Assembly: GCF_040196175.1 (NCBI RefSeq)
Contig: NZ_JBEFNF010000001.1
Location: 1,182,701-1,246,700, forward strand
DNA length: 64,000 nt
Direction of reading: 5' to 3'
From: Halospina sp040196175
GTDB taxonomy: Bacteria > Pseudomonadota > Gammaproteobacteria > Pseudomonadales > Oleiphilaceae
The first letter of the stretch is position 1. Each line of letters opens with the position of its first letter. The notes beneath the pieces are model-generated. The model was not told the origin of the DNA, did not search any database, and saw only the letters and a list, made by a program, of their open reading frames with translations. The translations under genes and the position numbers were made by a program. Below are positions 55,579 through 63,873 of this stretch, in pieces.

Positions 55579-55998
55579 ATGAGCGATCTCAAACGCAGGA
55601 TTCAGGAACAAACCGGCCAGCAGTGGCAAAACGCTTCCCAAGAGTTTCAACATGTACTCAGGGAGCTTGGCGCCAAGGATGCGGAAAACGAATCGTTTCA
55701 GGATATGATCCGGGCTATTCGGGAGAAAAACCCCTCCTTGCGTGACCTCATGTTCAACATGGACGCAGCTACCTATGACACGCGCAAGCGCCTGTCATGG
55801 AATGCGCATATGACCTCCGCCTATATCATGAACCAGGTCGAGGCTTCATACATCAATGAGCTCAAGCCGATGGTGGCCAATTACCGCCAGCAGGCAACTC
55901 AGCGCCTTGAAGCCCTACTGAGTCAGGTGCGCAGCATGCGCGAGCGTTTCCAGGCTGCCGCTTCAGAAGATGCTGGTACAGTTGGTACACAAAATTAA
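55579..55998 (+). CDS. Small helical protein of unknown function
   Basis: 139 aa from ATG 55579, soluble, all-helical prediction with Q/E/R-rich coiled-coil-like segments (about 5-50 and 90-130; RQQATQRLEALLSQVRSMRE). Not recognised. It ends just before a strong terminator and is likely a monocistronic gene under the inverted repeat at 55467. The helical pattern recalls phasin-type granule proteins, but I see no motif that proves this. Confidence 0.55.
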   Translation: MSDLKRRIQEQTGQQWQNASQEFQHVLRELGAKDAENESFQDMIRAIREKNPSLRDLMFNMDAATYDTRKRLSWNAHMTSAYIMNQVEASYINELKPMVANYRQQATQRLEALLSQVRSMRERFQAAASEDAGTVGTQN

Positions 55999-56032
55999 GC
56001 GCCTACCTGGTTCCTCCAGGTATACCCCTCCT

Positions 56033-56060
56033 CCCCGTGCCTTTTAGCACGGGGTTTTTT
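56033..56060 (+). terminator. Rho-independent terminator
   Basis: CCCCGTGC / GCACGGGG stem (56033-56040, 56047-56054) followed by six T. It ends transcription of the small helical protein gene, against the converging msrA. Confidence 0.92.
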
Positions 56061-56697
56061 ATGCATAAAGAACGCCGGTGCCCCCCAGTCCGCAATAACC
56101 TCCAGGGTTTTTATGCAAGTACTGCTGATGCCAATCTTCTGCATAATAGAAAACCACGCCCTGAGCCAGTTCAGTTGTGATAGCGCTCTGCCCAGCGGTC
56201 GCCAGTGCCTTGCCATAGGCCACCATCGAAGCGTCCGCAACCGCCAGGCTCCGGTCATCCGGCAGATAAAGAGCGGATCGATACTGCGTCCCCACGTCAT
56301 TACCTTGGCGCATCCCCTGGGTTGGATCGTGATTTTCCCAGAAAACTTTTAGAAGCGTTTCCAGCGCCAATGTGTTCGGATCATACAGAACCCGGACTGC
56401 CTCGGTGTGGCCTGTACGGCCACTGCAGACCTCGTCGTAAGTAGGGTTCGGCGTGTAACCACCGGCATAGCCGACCGCTGTTGTATACACCCCATCCAGC
56501 TGCCAGAAGCACCGCTCCGCGCCCCAGAAACAGCCCATGCCAACAACCAGTTCCCGGCAATGATCCGGAAAAGGCGGAAGCAGCGGCGTACCCAGAACCG
56601 CGTGCCGGTTGGTTATACGCATTTCAGTTGCGCGTCCTGACAACGCCTCGTCCGGCGTTACCATTCGCATTTTCTCGCTGTTGAAAAGGTGCCACAT
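56059..56697 (-). CDS. msrA: Peptide methionine sulfoxide reductase MsrA
   Basis: 212 aa, the E. coli MsrA length. The catalytic GCFWG is in VVGMGCFWGAERCFWQ near 56; GYAGGYTPNPTYDEVCSG and QYRSALY follow, and a resolving Cys lies in NPGGYCGLGG at the end. It repairs the S epimer of methionine sulfoxide. ATG 56697 follows AGGAG by 8 nt and begins at the family N-terminus. Confidence 0.96.
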   Translation of the reverse strand: MWHLFNSEKMRMVTPDEALSGRATEMRITNRHAVLGTPLLPPFPDHCRELVVGMGCFWGAERCFWQLDGVYTTAVGYAGGYTPNPTYDEVCSGRTGHTEAVRVLYDPNTLALETLLKVFWENHDPTQGMRQGNDVGTQYRSALYLPDDRSLAVADASMVAYGKALATAGQSAITTELAQGVVFYYAEDWHQQYLHKNPGGYCGLGGTGVLYA

Positions 56698-56755
56698 AAC
56701 CGGATCTCCTAAAGACCTGTGAAAGTTCAAGGATAACGGACAGCTACCCACAAAA

Positions 56756-56784
56756 AACCCCCTGCCGGAATCCGACAGGGGGTT
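56756..56784 (-). terminator. Terminator after aceA
   Basis: A 13-bp stem with one mismatch (AACCCCCTGTCGG / CCGGCAGGGGGTT, read on the minus strand) and ATT loop, followed by four more T. It lies 45 nt downstream of the aceA stop. Confidence 0.88.
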
Positions 56785-56828
56785 CTGTATCGACGCGGCC
56801 CACGGGGGCCGCAACACCGCAACCGTTC

Positions 56829-58424
56829 TTAGAACTGGTTCATGGTGTTGTCTTTACCACCCGCCTTCAGGGCTGCTTCGCCCGCGAAGTACTCCTTGTG
56901 GTCGTCACCGATGTTGGAGCCGGCCATATCCTGGTGCTTGACGCAGGCCAGACCCTTACGGATCTCCTGGCGCTGTACGTCGCGCACATAAGCCAGCATA
57001 CCTTCCTCACCGAAGTAGCCCTTGGCCAGGTTGTCCGTGGACAGGGCCGCGGTGTGATAGGTCGGCAGCGTGATGAGGTGGTGGAAGATGCCCGCGTGCT
57101 GGGAGCCGTCCCTCTGGAAGTTCTGGGTCCAGCGGTCAGCTTCGGCAGCCAGCTCAGTGTCGTCGTACTTGCTGTTCATCAGATCAGCACGGTCGTACTG
57201 GGATACGTCCCTGCCTTCTTCTTTCCATGCATCAAACACTTGCTGACGGAAGTTCAGAGTCCAGTTGAACGACGGGCTGTTGTTATAGACCAGCTTGGCA
57301 TCCGGAACCTCTTCCTTGATGCGGTTGACCATGCCCGCGATCTGGCCGACATGCGGCTTCTCGGTTTCGATCCACAGCAGATCCGCGCCGTTTTTCAGGC
57401 TGGTGATACAGTCCAGAACCACGCGATCTTCGCCAGTGCCTTCCTGGAACTCGTACAGACCGTTGGGGAGACGTACCGGCTTGTGCAGCTCGCCCTTCTT
57501 CTTGATGACCATGTCACCTTCCAGAACGTCCTCGGCGGACTTGACCGGCTCGGTCTTCAGGTAACTGGTGTACGTGGCCGCGAGATCGCCGGGCTCTTGG
57601 GAAACCGGAATCTTGTGGGTCAGGCCAGCGCCCAGGGAATCGGTACGCGCAACGATGACACCGTCTTCAACACCCAGCTCGAGGAATGCGTAGCGAACCG
57701 CGTTGATCTTGGCGATGAAGTCCTCGTGCGGGCAGGTCACCTTGCCGGCCTGGTGGCCGCACTGCTTGGCGTCGGATACCTGGTTCTCGATCTGGATGGC
57801 GCAGGCGCCCGCCTCGATCATCTTCTTGGACAGCAGGTAGGTCGCTTCTTCGTTACCGAAACCGGCATCGATGTCTGCAATGATCGGAACAACGTGGGTC
57901 TCGAAGTTGTCGATCTTATCGATCAGCTCCTGAACCTTTTTGTCATCGCCGGCTTCACGCGCTTCGTCCAGCTCGTGGAACATATGATTGAGTTCACGTG
58001 CGTCTGCCTGCTTGAGGAAAGTATAGAGTTCCTCAATGAGCGAGGGCACGGCGGTCTTCTCATGCATGGACTGGTCCGGCAGCGGGCCAAACTCGGAACG
58101 CATAGCCGCAACCATCCACCCGGAAAGGTACAGGTAGCTGCGCTTGGTGGTGCCGTGATGGCGCTTAACGGCCATCATCTTCTGTTGGCCGACAAACCCA
58201 TGCCAGCAACCCAGAGACTGGGTGTACTTGCTGTGGTCCTTATCATACTCGGCCATGTCTTCACGCATGAGCTTTGCGGTGTAACGCGCGATATCCAGCC
58301 CGGTCTGGAACCGGTTCTGGGCACGCATGCGAGCCACATACTCAGGCGTGATGTGATCCCATTTGCCGCCCTGCGACTTGCGCAGCGCCGCAGCTTCTTC
58401 AATATCCTTCATGTAGTTCGACAT
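56829..58424 (-). CDS. aceA: Isocitrate lyase, long form
   Basis: 531 aa, the pseudomonad/Marinobacter type rather than the 434-aa enteric type. The catalytic Cys loop is AKQCGHQAGKV near 220; DIDAGFGNEEATYLLSKKMI is the metal-binding Asp region and NSPSFNWTL the substrate loop. It splits isocitrate to succinate and glyoxylate in the glyoxylate bypass. Malate synthase is not in the window. The 122 nt upstream gap should hold its promoter. Confidence 0.97.
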   Translation of the reverse strand: MSNYMKDIEEAAALRKSQGGKWDHITPEYVARMRAQNRFQTGLDIARYTAKLMREDMAEYDKDHSKYTQSLGCWHGFVGQQKMMAVKRHHGTTKRSYLYLSGWMVAAMRSEFGPLPDQSMHEKTAVPSLIEELYTFLKQADARELNHMFHELDEAREAGDDKKVQELIDKIDNFETHVVPIIADIDAGFGNEEATYLLSKKMIEAGACAIQIENQVSDAKQCGHQAGKVTCPHEDFIAKINAVRYAFLELGVEDGVIVARTDSLGAGLTHKIPVSQEPGDLAATYTSYLKTEPVKSAEDVLEGDMVIKKKGELHKPVRLPNGLYEFQEGTGEDRVVLDCITSLKNGADLLWIETEKPHVGQIAGMVNRIKEEVPDAKLVYNNSPSFNWTLNFRQQVFDAWKEEGRDVSQYDRADLMNSKYDDTELAAEADRWTQNFQRDGSQHAGIFHHLITLPTYHTAALSTDNLAKGYFGEEGMLAYVRDVQRQEIRKGLACVKHQDMAGSNIGDDHKEYFAGEAALKAGGKDNTMNQF

Positions 58425-58546
58425 GATTCACCTATGCTTGAGGGGTGGAACAACACGATTGGTCAACGACTCCCAATTTAGGGGAACCGTACCTCGAGCG
58501 TTGATTGATTCTATCCGGATTCACTCCATAATTAAAATCAATGCAA

Positions 58547-59587
58547 TCAATTCCCACCATTTCGGGAATGAATGCTATGAGTGACTGAATAGACCCGGTA
58601 ACGGCCATCATCCGAGAACACGCGGACCGGACCTATGTAAAGCGTTAAGGGATCCTGGTAAGGCAGAAAGGCATTGGCCACGAGCCTGATCTCAGAACCT
58701 GGCTCAAGGAAGGCCGATAACTCACTGAACCAGCGGTTTATGGGGTCCAGATTCTTCTTCTGCCCCTGGTGAAAGGGGGGGTTGCTGAAAACACTGGCGT
58801 AACGGTCGGTTATGTCGGAAAGACCATCTGATGGCACCACACTCACGCCTTCCTCACCGTTTAAAGCGGCCTGGGCACAACGAAGAGCCTGCCAATGAAC
58901 GTCGGCCAGTGTCACGGTCAGCCCTGGCCAGTGGTGTCGCAGCCAGGCCCCAATCACCCCATTGCCACAAGCAAGGTCCAGCGCGGGGTCCGCGGGCTTG
59001 TCCGTCACTGTTTCAAGGAGCTGGCGGGTTCCTTCATCCAGGCGGCCTTCACTGAACACACCGGGAAGGCTGAAGAGCTCAAGCACAGCCCCCGGCGTCG
59101 CCACCCGGACAGGCTCCAGCCACTCCTCAACACGGAATGGCGGGACCACGGCTTCCGGTACCGCACACCAGAGCTGACAGTGGCGAGCATTATCCATCTT
59201 GTAGGCGCCGGGGAAACGCTCCTGGAGCTGACGGCTGCCGCGCCCAATGCCCTCGCGTTTAGCCCCCACCAACCACAGCTCTCCCCCTGGCGCCAGCTTC
59301 GGCGCGGCCCAGGCCAGGCGCATTGCCAACTCGGAGCGCGCCTTGGGCATGAAAACCACAATCGTATCGAACGCCGCTGGTGTTGCCGGGTCGTCATAGC
59401 CAAAGAGTCGCCCCCCAGCAGTGCCTCCCGCCTGTTCCCAGACGCCATAGTGGGTGGTGAGTGCATGCAGTTGCCGGCCTGGCCAATGAGGCATGGGCCC
59501 GTCATGACCCACAAGGCAGACTCGCTCGCCCAGCCGATCCAGAGATCGTTCCAGAAGGGTGAGCGCCGGGCTGGCATCAGTTGTCAT
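58547..59587 (-). CDS. rsmC: 16S rRNA (guanine-N2-)-methyltransferase RsmC-like
   Basis: 346 aa, two-domain RsmC/RlmG architecture. The N-terminal half is a degenerate methyltransferase fold; the C-terminal half has the SAM motif ALDLACGNGVIGAWL (near 202) and the catalytic NPPFHQGQKKNLD (near 270), then VANAFLPYQDP. It probably methylates G1207 of 16S rRNA; RlmG (23S G1835) is the close alternative. It overlaps the end of the TonB-like gene by 11 nt. Confidence 0.87.
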   Translation of the reverse strand: MTTDASPALTLLERSLDRLGERVCLVGHDGPMPHWPGRQLHALTTHYGVWEQAGGTAGGRLFGYDDPATPAAFDTIVVFMPKARSELAMRLAWAAPKLAPGGELWLVGAKREGIGRGSRQLQERFPGAYKMDNARHCQLWCAVPEAVVPPFRVEEWLEPVRVATPGAVLELFSLPGVFSEGRLDEGTRQLLETVTDKPADPALDLACGNGVIGAWLRHHWPGLTVTLADVHWQALRCAQAALNGEEGVSVVPSDGLSDITDRYASVFSNPPFHQGQKKNLDPINRWFSELSAFLEPGSEIRLVANAFLPYQDPLTLYIGPVRVFSDDGRYRVYSVTHSIHSRNGGN

Positions 59588-60578
59588 TGGTCAGTGGTTC
59601 TCCTGAATAGGTGAATCGCAGGTTCTGGTAATAGCGGCGCACAATGGATGGCGAATCCGGGACCTTGAACCGCTCCACGGATCGCACCGCCCGCAGCGCG
59701 CTCTCATCCAAGGTGCTGTGACCACTGGGCAGGTGCACCCGGGACGTCTGGAGATAGCCGCGCGCATCCACCGAAAACCGGACCTCGCCCTGGTGGCGTT
59801 CATCCGCGCCCGCCGGCTGCTCCCAGCGGGCCATGATCTGGCGCTTCATGCGGGCCAGATACTTATTCGCCATGCGGATGCGCCGTTCTTCAATCTCGCT
59901 GACCATGGACTCGCCCCGGACTGCATCCATCTCGCCCTCATCCAGAGCCTCCATGCCGGTGTCACCACCGATCTCCGGTCCAGGGCTGGGCTCAGGCACC
60001 TTCTCCGGCTCCTCCTTTTCGTCACCCAGAGACATACTGGCACTGGCGGGATCAGGCTTGCGCTGCTCGTCGCCCTCGGTGGCCGCATCCGGGCTCACGC
60101 TGCCCGTCTCAGGCTCAGGGCGTTCATCCGCCCCCTCCCGGCTCTCCTCACTGGGTTCAGGCTGGCTGGGTTCCTCGGCTGCTTCGGGGCTGGGCGCCTC
60201 GCCCGAGGCCTGGGGATCCTCCGGCGCCGCAGCAGGTGCCTGTTCGGTCTCGGGGGCATCCCGGCTGGTGCCCTTGAGGTCCGTCACCTCGTCCGTATCC
60301 CGGGGCATGTGTTGCTCATCCGGCTCAGGTTCAGGCTCGGGTTCAGGTTCCGGCTCCGGTTTGGGCTCCGGTTTGGGCTCCTCCTGAGCTTCTGGTTCCG
60401 GCTCGGGCTCAGGCTCCGGTGGTGGCAGGGAAACGCGCACATCCCGCTGCATGGGCGCCACCTCCGGCGAGCGCGGCAGAATCGGCGGCATAAAGCTGAC
60501 CAGCAGCAGGTGCAGGGCAAGGCTGAGCCCGAGAACAAGCCACCAGAGCCGGCGGGGCGTGGACATCCGGTTTGCCAT
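59577..60578 (-). CDS. TonB-family energy transducer-like protein
   Basis: 333 aa. One N-terminal helix (about 10-32), a long Pro-Glu (PEPEPEPEP) and acidic linker (50-210) that spans the periplasm, and a C-terminal TonB-type domain (about 245-325; MARWEQPAGADERHQGEVRF, DARGYLQTSRVHLPSG). TonB passes proton-motive energy from ExbBD to outer-membrane receptors. No exbBD is adjacent, and the next genes are RNA-modification genes, so the partner is unknown. Confidence 0.82.
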   Translation of the reverse strand: MANRMSTPRRLWWLVLGLSLALHLLLVSFMPPILPRSPEVAPMQRDVRVSLPPPEPEPEPEPEAQEEPKPEPKPEPEPEPEPEPEPDEQHMPRDTDEVTDLKGTSRDAPETEQAPAAAPEDPQASGEAPSPEAAEEPSQPEPSEESREGADERPEPETGSVSPDAATEGDEQRKPDPASASMSLGDEKEEPEKVPEPSPGPEIGGDTGMEALDEGEMDAVRGESMVSEIEERRIRMANKYLARMKRQIMARWEQPAGADERHQGEVRFSVDARGYLQTSRVHLPSGHSTLDESALRAVRSVERFKVPDSPSIVRRYYQNLRFTYSGEPLTNDN

Positions 60579-60735
60579 GGCACCACCGTCTCAGCAGCTG
60601 GGCCCGAAGTCGGACCCGGAAAGGGATTCGCTTCCCGGGATCCAGCCACACAGGGCGCCTGTGCTATCCTCTGCACGCCTTAAGGGCCGCGGCGTGGCCA
60701 GGTTGACCTCAACGATGTTCCGGGAGACTTCTTGC

Positions 60736-61536
60736 ATGGTAATGATGATAACCGGTGATCCTCAGGAGAGCGAATCAGCCAGCATCCTCTACCAGGACGA
60801 TCACCTGGTGGCGATGTACAAGCCCTCCGGCATGCTCGTGCACCCCACCAAGGTAGACCGCCACGAGCAACGCATCGCCCTGCCCCTGCTGCGTGACCAG
60901 ATCGGCCAGCATCTCTACCCGGTGCACCGGCTGGACAAACCAACCTCCGGTGTCCTGATCTTCGCGCTGGACCCCGATACCGCCCGGCATCTGGCCAACG
61001 CCTTCCAGGCGCACCAGGTGCGCAAGGACTACCTGGCCGTGGTCCGCGGCTGGCCGCCGTTGGGAGGCATCATTGACCAGCCCCTGGCCCCGCGGGACCC
61101 GGACAGCCGCAAGCGCAAGCGCCGTAAGGCCTCCCAGTCGGCCATGACCCTGTATCACCGTCTGGCCTGTACCTCCATCCCGATTTCCGTGGACGGGCGC
61201 TATACCCACACCCGCTACAGTCTGGTCCGCCTGCGCCCGGTAACCGGCCGCCGCCACCAGCTGCGGCGCCACCTCAAGAGCCGGAATCACCCCCTGATCG
61301 GGGACGTCAACTACGGCAAGGGCATTCACAACCGTTTCTTCCGCGAACAATACGGCCTCAACCGCCTGATGCTCTGTGCGGTCAGAATGTCATTTGAACA
61401 CCCGGTAACGAGTCATCCCATTGAGATCCAAGCGACGCCGGACGAGGACTTCACCTCGGTTGCCGAAGCGGTGGGGCTGCCATCAGGAGCCACCGGGATT
61501 AGTTGTCCGGTACCGGATGATCCGAAAATCAGATAA
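60736..61536 (+). CDS. truC: tRNA pseudouridine(65) synthase TruC
   Basis: 266 aa, RluA family without an S4 domain, like TruC. ILYQDDHLVAMYKPSGMLVH starts the catalytic domain, LYPVHRLDKPTSGVLIFAL holds the catalytic Asp, and TGRRHQLRRHLKSRNHPL is the TruC-typical RNA-contact segment. ATG 60736 follows GGGAG by 9 nt; the longer open frame is antisense to the TonB-like gene. Its last 8 nt overlap the end of the first cassette-type gene. Confidence 0.9.
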   Translation: MVMMITGDPQESESASILYQDDHLVAMYKPSGMLVHPTKVDRHEQRIALPLLRDQIGQHLYPVHRLDKPTSGVLIFALDPDTARHLANAFQAHQVRKDYLAVVRGWPPLGGIIDQPLAPRDPDSRKRKRRKASQSAMTLYHRLACTSIPISVDGRYTHTRYSLVRLRPVTGRRHQLRRHLKSRNHPLIGDVNYGKGIHNRFFREQYGLNRLMLCAVRMSFEHPVTSHPIEIQATPDEDFTSVAEAVGLPSGATGISCPVPDDPKIR

Positions 61537-61978
61537 GCCATTGATATAGCGCAAAACAGCTAACCACGAATGATGCCAAGACCCAAACCCCGAACAAAAA
61601 AACCTGTGTACCACGAGGAATACCATCTTCAATTTCACCATAACGAAAGAATTCATCAACCCCAAACCCTTTTCGAACATATCTCAATCGCAAGAATATA
61701 ACTGGCGCCATAACAGAAAAGGACCATCCAAGTGCTACAGGCCATGCACTGTCTTCGCTAATAGCAAGCAAATCATAGAAGCCAATAGGCGCAACCAAAC
61801 CAAACAAAAACAAGATACCGACGATTTTATATGCAGTTTTTTTTCGACGAATTGTTTCATAGTCGGTATAGGTAGTTATTTTCACCTTTTGCCTAAACAG
61901 ACGACTCAAAATGGATATGATAAGCGGGGTGCCTATGGCACTTACAAGAGCTGGTAATAGTATGTTATCTAGTTCCAT
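61529..61978 (-). CDS. Small membrane protein (distal cassette-type gene)
   Basis: 149 aa, not recognised. Four hydrophobic helices (about 5-25, 50-70, 78-98, 125-147) with short loops. Codon use is AT-rich, unlike the core genes to the left. Its 3' end overlaps truC by 8 nt; no TAACAAG spacer follows it, so it marks the distal, truncated end of the cassette-like region. Confidence 0.6.
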   Translation of the reverse strand: MELDNILLPALVSAIGTPLIISILSRLFRQKVKITTYTDYETIRRKKTAYKIVGILFLFGLVAPIGFYDLLAISEDSAWPVALGWSFSVMAPVIFLRLRYVRKGFGVDEFFRYGEIEDGIPRGTQVFLFGVWVLASFVVSCFALYQWLI

Positions 61979-62134
61979 GACGATAAAACGTTTGACGAGA
62001 CTTTAGAAAACCCGTTTCCAGGCCCACTCCACAGCCTTCATTGTGGTTGATTTCCCCCGCATACTCGCTGGTTTTTCGGTTTCGTTACGGCCCCGGTTCC
62101 TGGATTCAAGCAATTTCTAAAGCTGAAGGGCTTC

Positions 62135-62233
62135 TTATTCAATCGTGATTTGGATATAAGTGAAGGAGTTTTCCGGACGTAAAATCACGCAGTGTCGGTA
62201 GTTTTCTACCCGGTAGCGACACTCCCCCTTCAT
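62135..62233 (-). CDS. Possible 32-codon cassette ORF
   Basis: A small ORF starting ATG 62233 and reading MKGECRYRVENYRHCVILRP, ending ITIE with TAA at 62135. The frame is open upstream to 62270 as well. It looks protein-like (mixed charge, no repeats) and is followed by TAAGAAGCC, one base from the TAACAAGCC motif seen after other cassette genes. There is no clear ribosome site. In the same stretch, the hairpin GTGTC...GACAC at 62192-62222 is conspicuous. Low confidence. Confidence 0.3.
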   Translation of the reverse strand: MKGECRYRVENYRHCVILRPENSFTYIQITIE

Positions 62234-62274
62234 CGAAGCATATTGTCTACGAGCTTTGTTTTCGATGCTTTACC

Positions 62275-62381
62275 GTTTAACGCAAATATTCAGCGGCGGC
62301 CTTTGCGTAGCCGCAAGCGGAGAAAAGGCCGTCCGGTGTAGGCCCGCCAGGGCTCGAATGAACCGGGATGGCTTGTTATAG
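62275..62381 (-). other. Candidate attC recombination site
   Basis: On the minus strand it begins CTATAACAAGCC directly at the stop of the 93-aa gene and ends GCGTTAAAC, with GTTAAAC fitting the integron core GTTRRRY exactly. Length 107 bp with internal GC-rich complementarity (AAAGGCCG/CGGCCTTT). It matches the layout of integron attC sites: next to the 3' end of a gene, imperfect palindrome, TAAC...GTTA ends. Confidence 0.5.
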
Positions 62382-62657
62382 CGTGCCATTAAACATACTA
62401 CCCACGCTAGCAAGCAAAGCAACCGTAACTCCCGACCACCTCATTAAATACCAATACTTCTCCAACGGGAGAGCGAACCTCTTAGTGCGTTGTCGTCCCA
62501 TTAAAAGAGCTATCCAGGAAAGTCCCAGAATACTTGGCACAGCATAGAAAACACCATCAGCAATTGCTGCTAAAGAACTAATTAAAAGCAAAGTGGCCAA
62601 CATAACCCATGTTGCTGACATCATTCGATTGGCCTCGACTGTTTCATTACGCTGCAT
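62376..62657 (-). CDS. Small membrane protein (cassette-type gene)
   Basis: 93 aa, not recognised. Hydrophobic segments at about 13-33 (MSATWVMLATLLLISSLAAI), 35-50 and 72-90 (SGVTVALLASVGSMF). AGGAAGGAAG precedes ATG 62657. The TAA stop is inside the TATAAC start of the candidate attC site, an overlap often seen in integron cassettes. Confidence 0.6.
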   Translation of the reverse strand: MQRNETVEANRMMSATWVMLATLLLISSLAAIADGVFYAVPSILGLSWIALLMGRQRTKRFALPLEKYWYLMRWSGVTVALLASVGSMFNGTL

Positions 62658-62750
62658 CGACTTCCTTCCTTGCTAGTTCTGTGCCATGCCTGGCAAACAC
62701 GTCGCAAACAGCGGCGGGAGAGCGTCCGCTATTGCTTTGCCTTGTTAAGG
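62658..62750 (-). other. Degenerate attC-like spacer
   Basis: On the minus strand CCTTAACAAGGCAAAGC, inside the end of the split gene, resembles the left core of the neighbouring spacers (TAACAAGGC). GGCAAA pairs with TTTGCC further in. A GTTRRRY partner is not clear, so the site is probably decayed or I have the wrong right end. Confidence 0.3.
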
Positions 62751-63166
62751 GACTTTCTTTCTAGCACGAAAAAAGCCCCGTCCCATAAGATGTAAATCTC
62801 ATTATTCGATTTCTTTAACGCATACGCTCCAGGAGCGGTCCAGTTATCAGGACACTTTACCTCTACTATTCTTATCTTTTTTGAACCCGGTTTGATACTG
62901 GACAGAGGAACTCTGAATCTTTCCAAGAACTCTTTCTCGCTCAGCGAGCTGGCTTTATAGTCAGGTTATTCGCAAATCGCTCCATGGAATGAAGCCTTGT
63001 TCTGGGAATATGTTGCAATTTCGCCAACCCACCTCTCGGCATCTTCTGATCCAATAGCACTGATGCCAGAAAATTCAGCCCCTGTTACGCGCCATTGTCC
63101 CAAATACCATTGTCCCGCCATGCAGGATGGAGCAACGAACAATAAAAGCCAGAAAGCTGCTTTCAT
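62729..63166 (-). pseudogene. Exported cassette protein gene split by an in-frame TAA
   Basis: Two ORFs lie in the same frame with nothing between them except one stop codon at 62966-62968. The first part starts MKAAFWLLLFVAPSCMAGQW (signal peptide, ATG 63166 with AAGGGA 5 nt upstream) and ends FHGAICE; the second continues PDYKASSLSEKEFLERFRV to NKAKQ at 62729. Removing the stop gives one 145-codon protein of a small secreted type. A GAA/CAA to TAA change explains it. Whether the stop is read through is unknown. Confidence 0.75.
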
Positions 63167-63172
63167 GGATTC

Positions 63173-63256
63173 CCTTAACGCTGCCAACACGGGCAGCTTT
63201 GTAGTGAAGGTGAAGCCGCAACGAAAAAGCTGTCGCTGTGATTGGCCTTGTTAGCG
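63173..63256 (-). other. Candidate attC recombination site
   Basis: On the minus strand the 84-bp stretch starts CGCTAACAAGGCCAATCAC and ends GGCAGCGTTAAGG, next to the SD and ATG of the following gene. TAAC and GTTA ends pair, and an internal GCTGCC/GGCAGC hairpin is present. This TAACAAGGC...GCGTTA form is like attC sites of chromosomal integrons. Confidence 0.5.
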
Positions 63257-63274
63257 CTATTTCGGCGACTCATG

Positions 63275-63733
63275 TTAACTCTTTTGTAGCTGAGAAACTG
63301 GGATTCTTAGATTCCCGTCATATCTCCTGAAATGGCGTTGCTCAAGCTTTTCGATTACATCGTCATCATACTCACCGAACCACAAATGGTATTCCGTCGG
63401 ATCCTGCTCTCTGATAGGTGAGTAAAATGCTCCATACAAGCAATGTCCGTCGTACTCATTTAAGTCAGACAATATTTCTTCCTTCACGACGAAGTTATCG
63501 TCTCTATTATCTGGGCATAATATATCTAACAGCTGTTCAGCATACCTGTTTTCTTCGTACATTTTTTTAATGCGGCAATTCACATCATTTTCCCAATGAT
63601 ACAAGACATGTTTCTCGATAGCTGGGTTCAGCTGTGTCAAGTAAACCTTTTCATAAGAACAGGAAATCTTTTTTATGTACCCATTTTTTTCTAAGATCTC
63701 GTTTTCATTTTCGGAAAAATCTATATTTTTCAT
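63275..63733 (-). CDS. Cassette-type protein of unknown function
   Basis: 152 aa, soluble, acidic, not recognised. It is rich in Asn, Glu, Tyr and Lys with AT-rich codons, unlike the core genes. Segments such as EYHLWFGEYDDDVIEKLEQR suggest a compact alpha/beta fold. AAAGGA precedes ATG 63733. The candidate attC at 63173-63256 follows its stop by 18 nt. Confidence 0.6.
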   Translation of the reverse strand: MKNIDFSENENEILEKNGYIKKISCSYEKVYLTQLNPAIEKHVLYHWENDVNCRIKKMYEENRYAEQLLDILCPDNRDDNFVVKEEILSDLNEYDGHCLYGAFYSPIREQDPTEYHLWFGEYDDDVIEKLEQRHFRRYDGNLRIPVSQLQKS

Positions 63734-63873
63734 TCCTTTGGAAAGCGACCGAAGCGTACGTAGTCGCTCTTGCGAAACCCGCCTTTCAGGCAGCTCCCGG
63801 TGTGAGCTGTTGCTTTGATCTTGGATTCAAGTAATAACTGCAGCACCACCCGTATCCAGTGCTCCTGAGTATT

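Noticed and set aside
56898..58481. 527-codon ORF antisense to aceA
   Set aside because: Exact antisense of a well-conserved isocitrate lyase gene; the Val/Leu-rich translation is a codon-bias shadow.
59718..60683. 321-codon Arg/Leu/Gly-rich ORF antisense to the TonB-like gene
   Set aside because: Produced by the Pro-Glu repeat codons read in reverse; low complexity.
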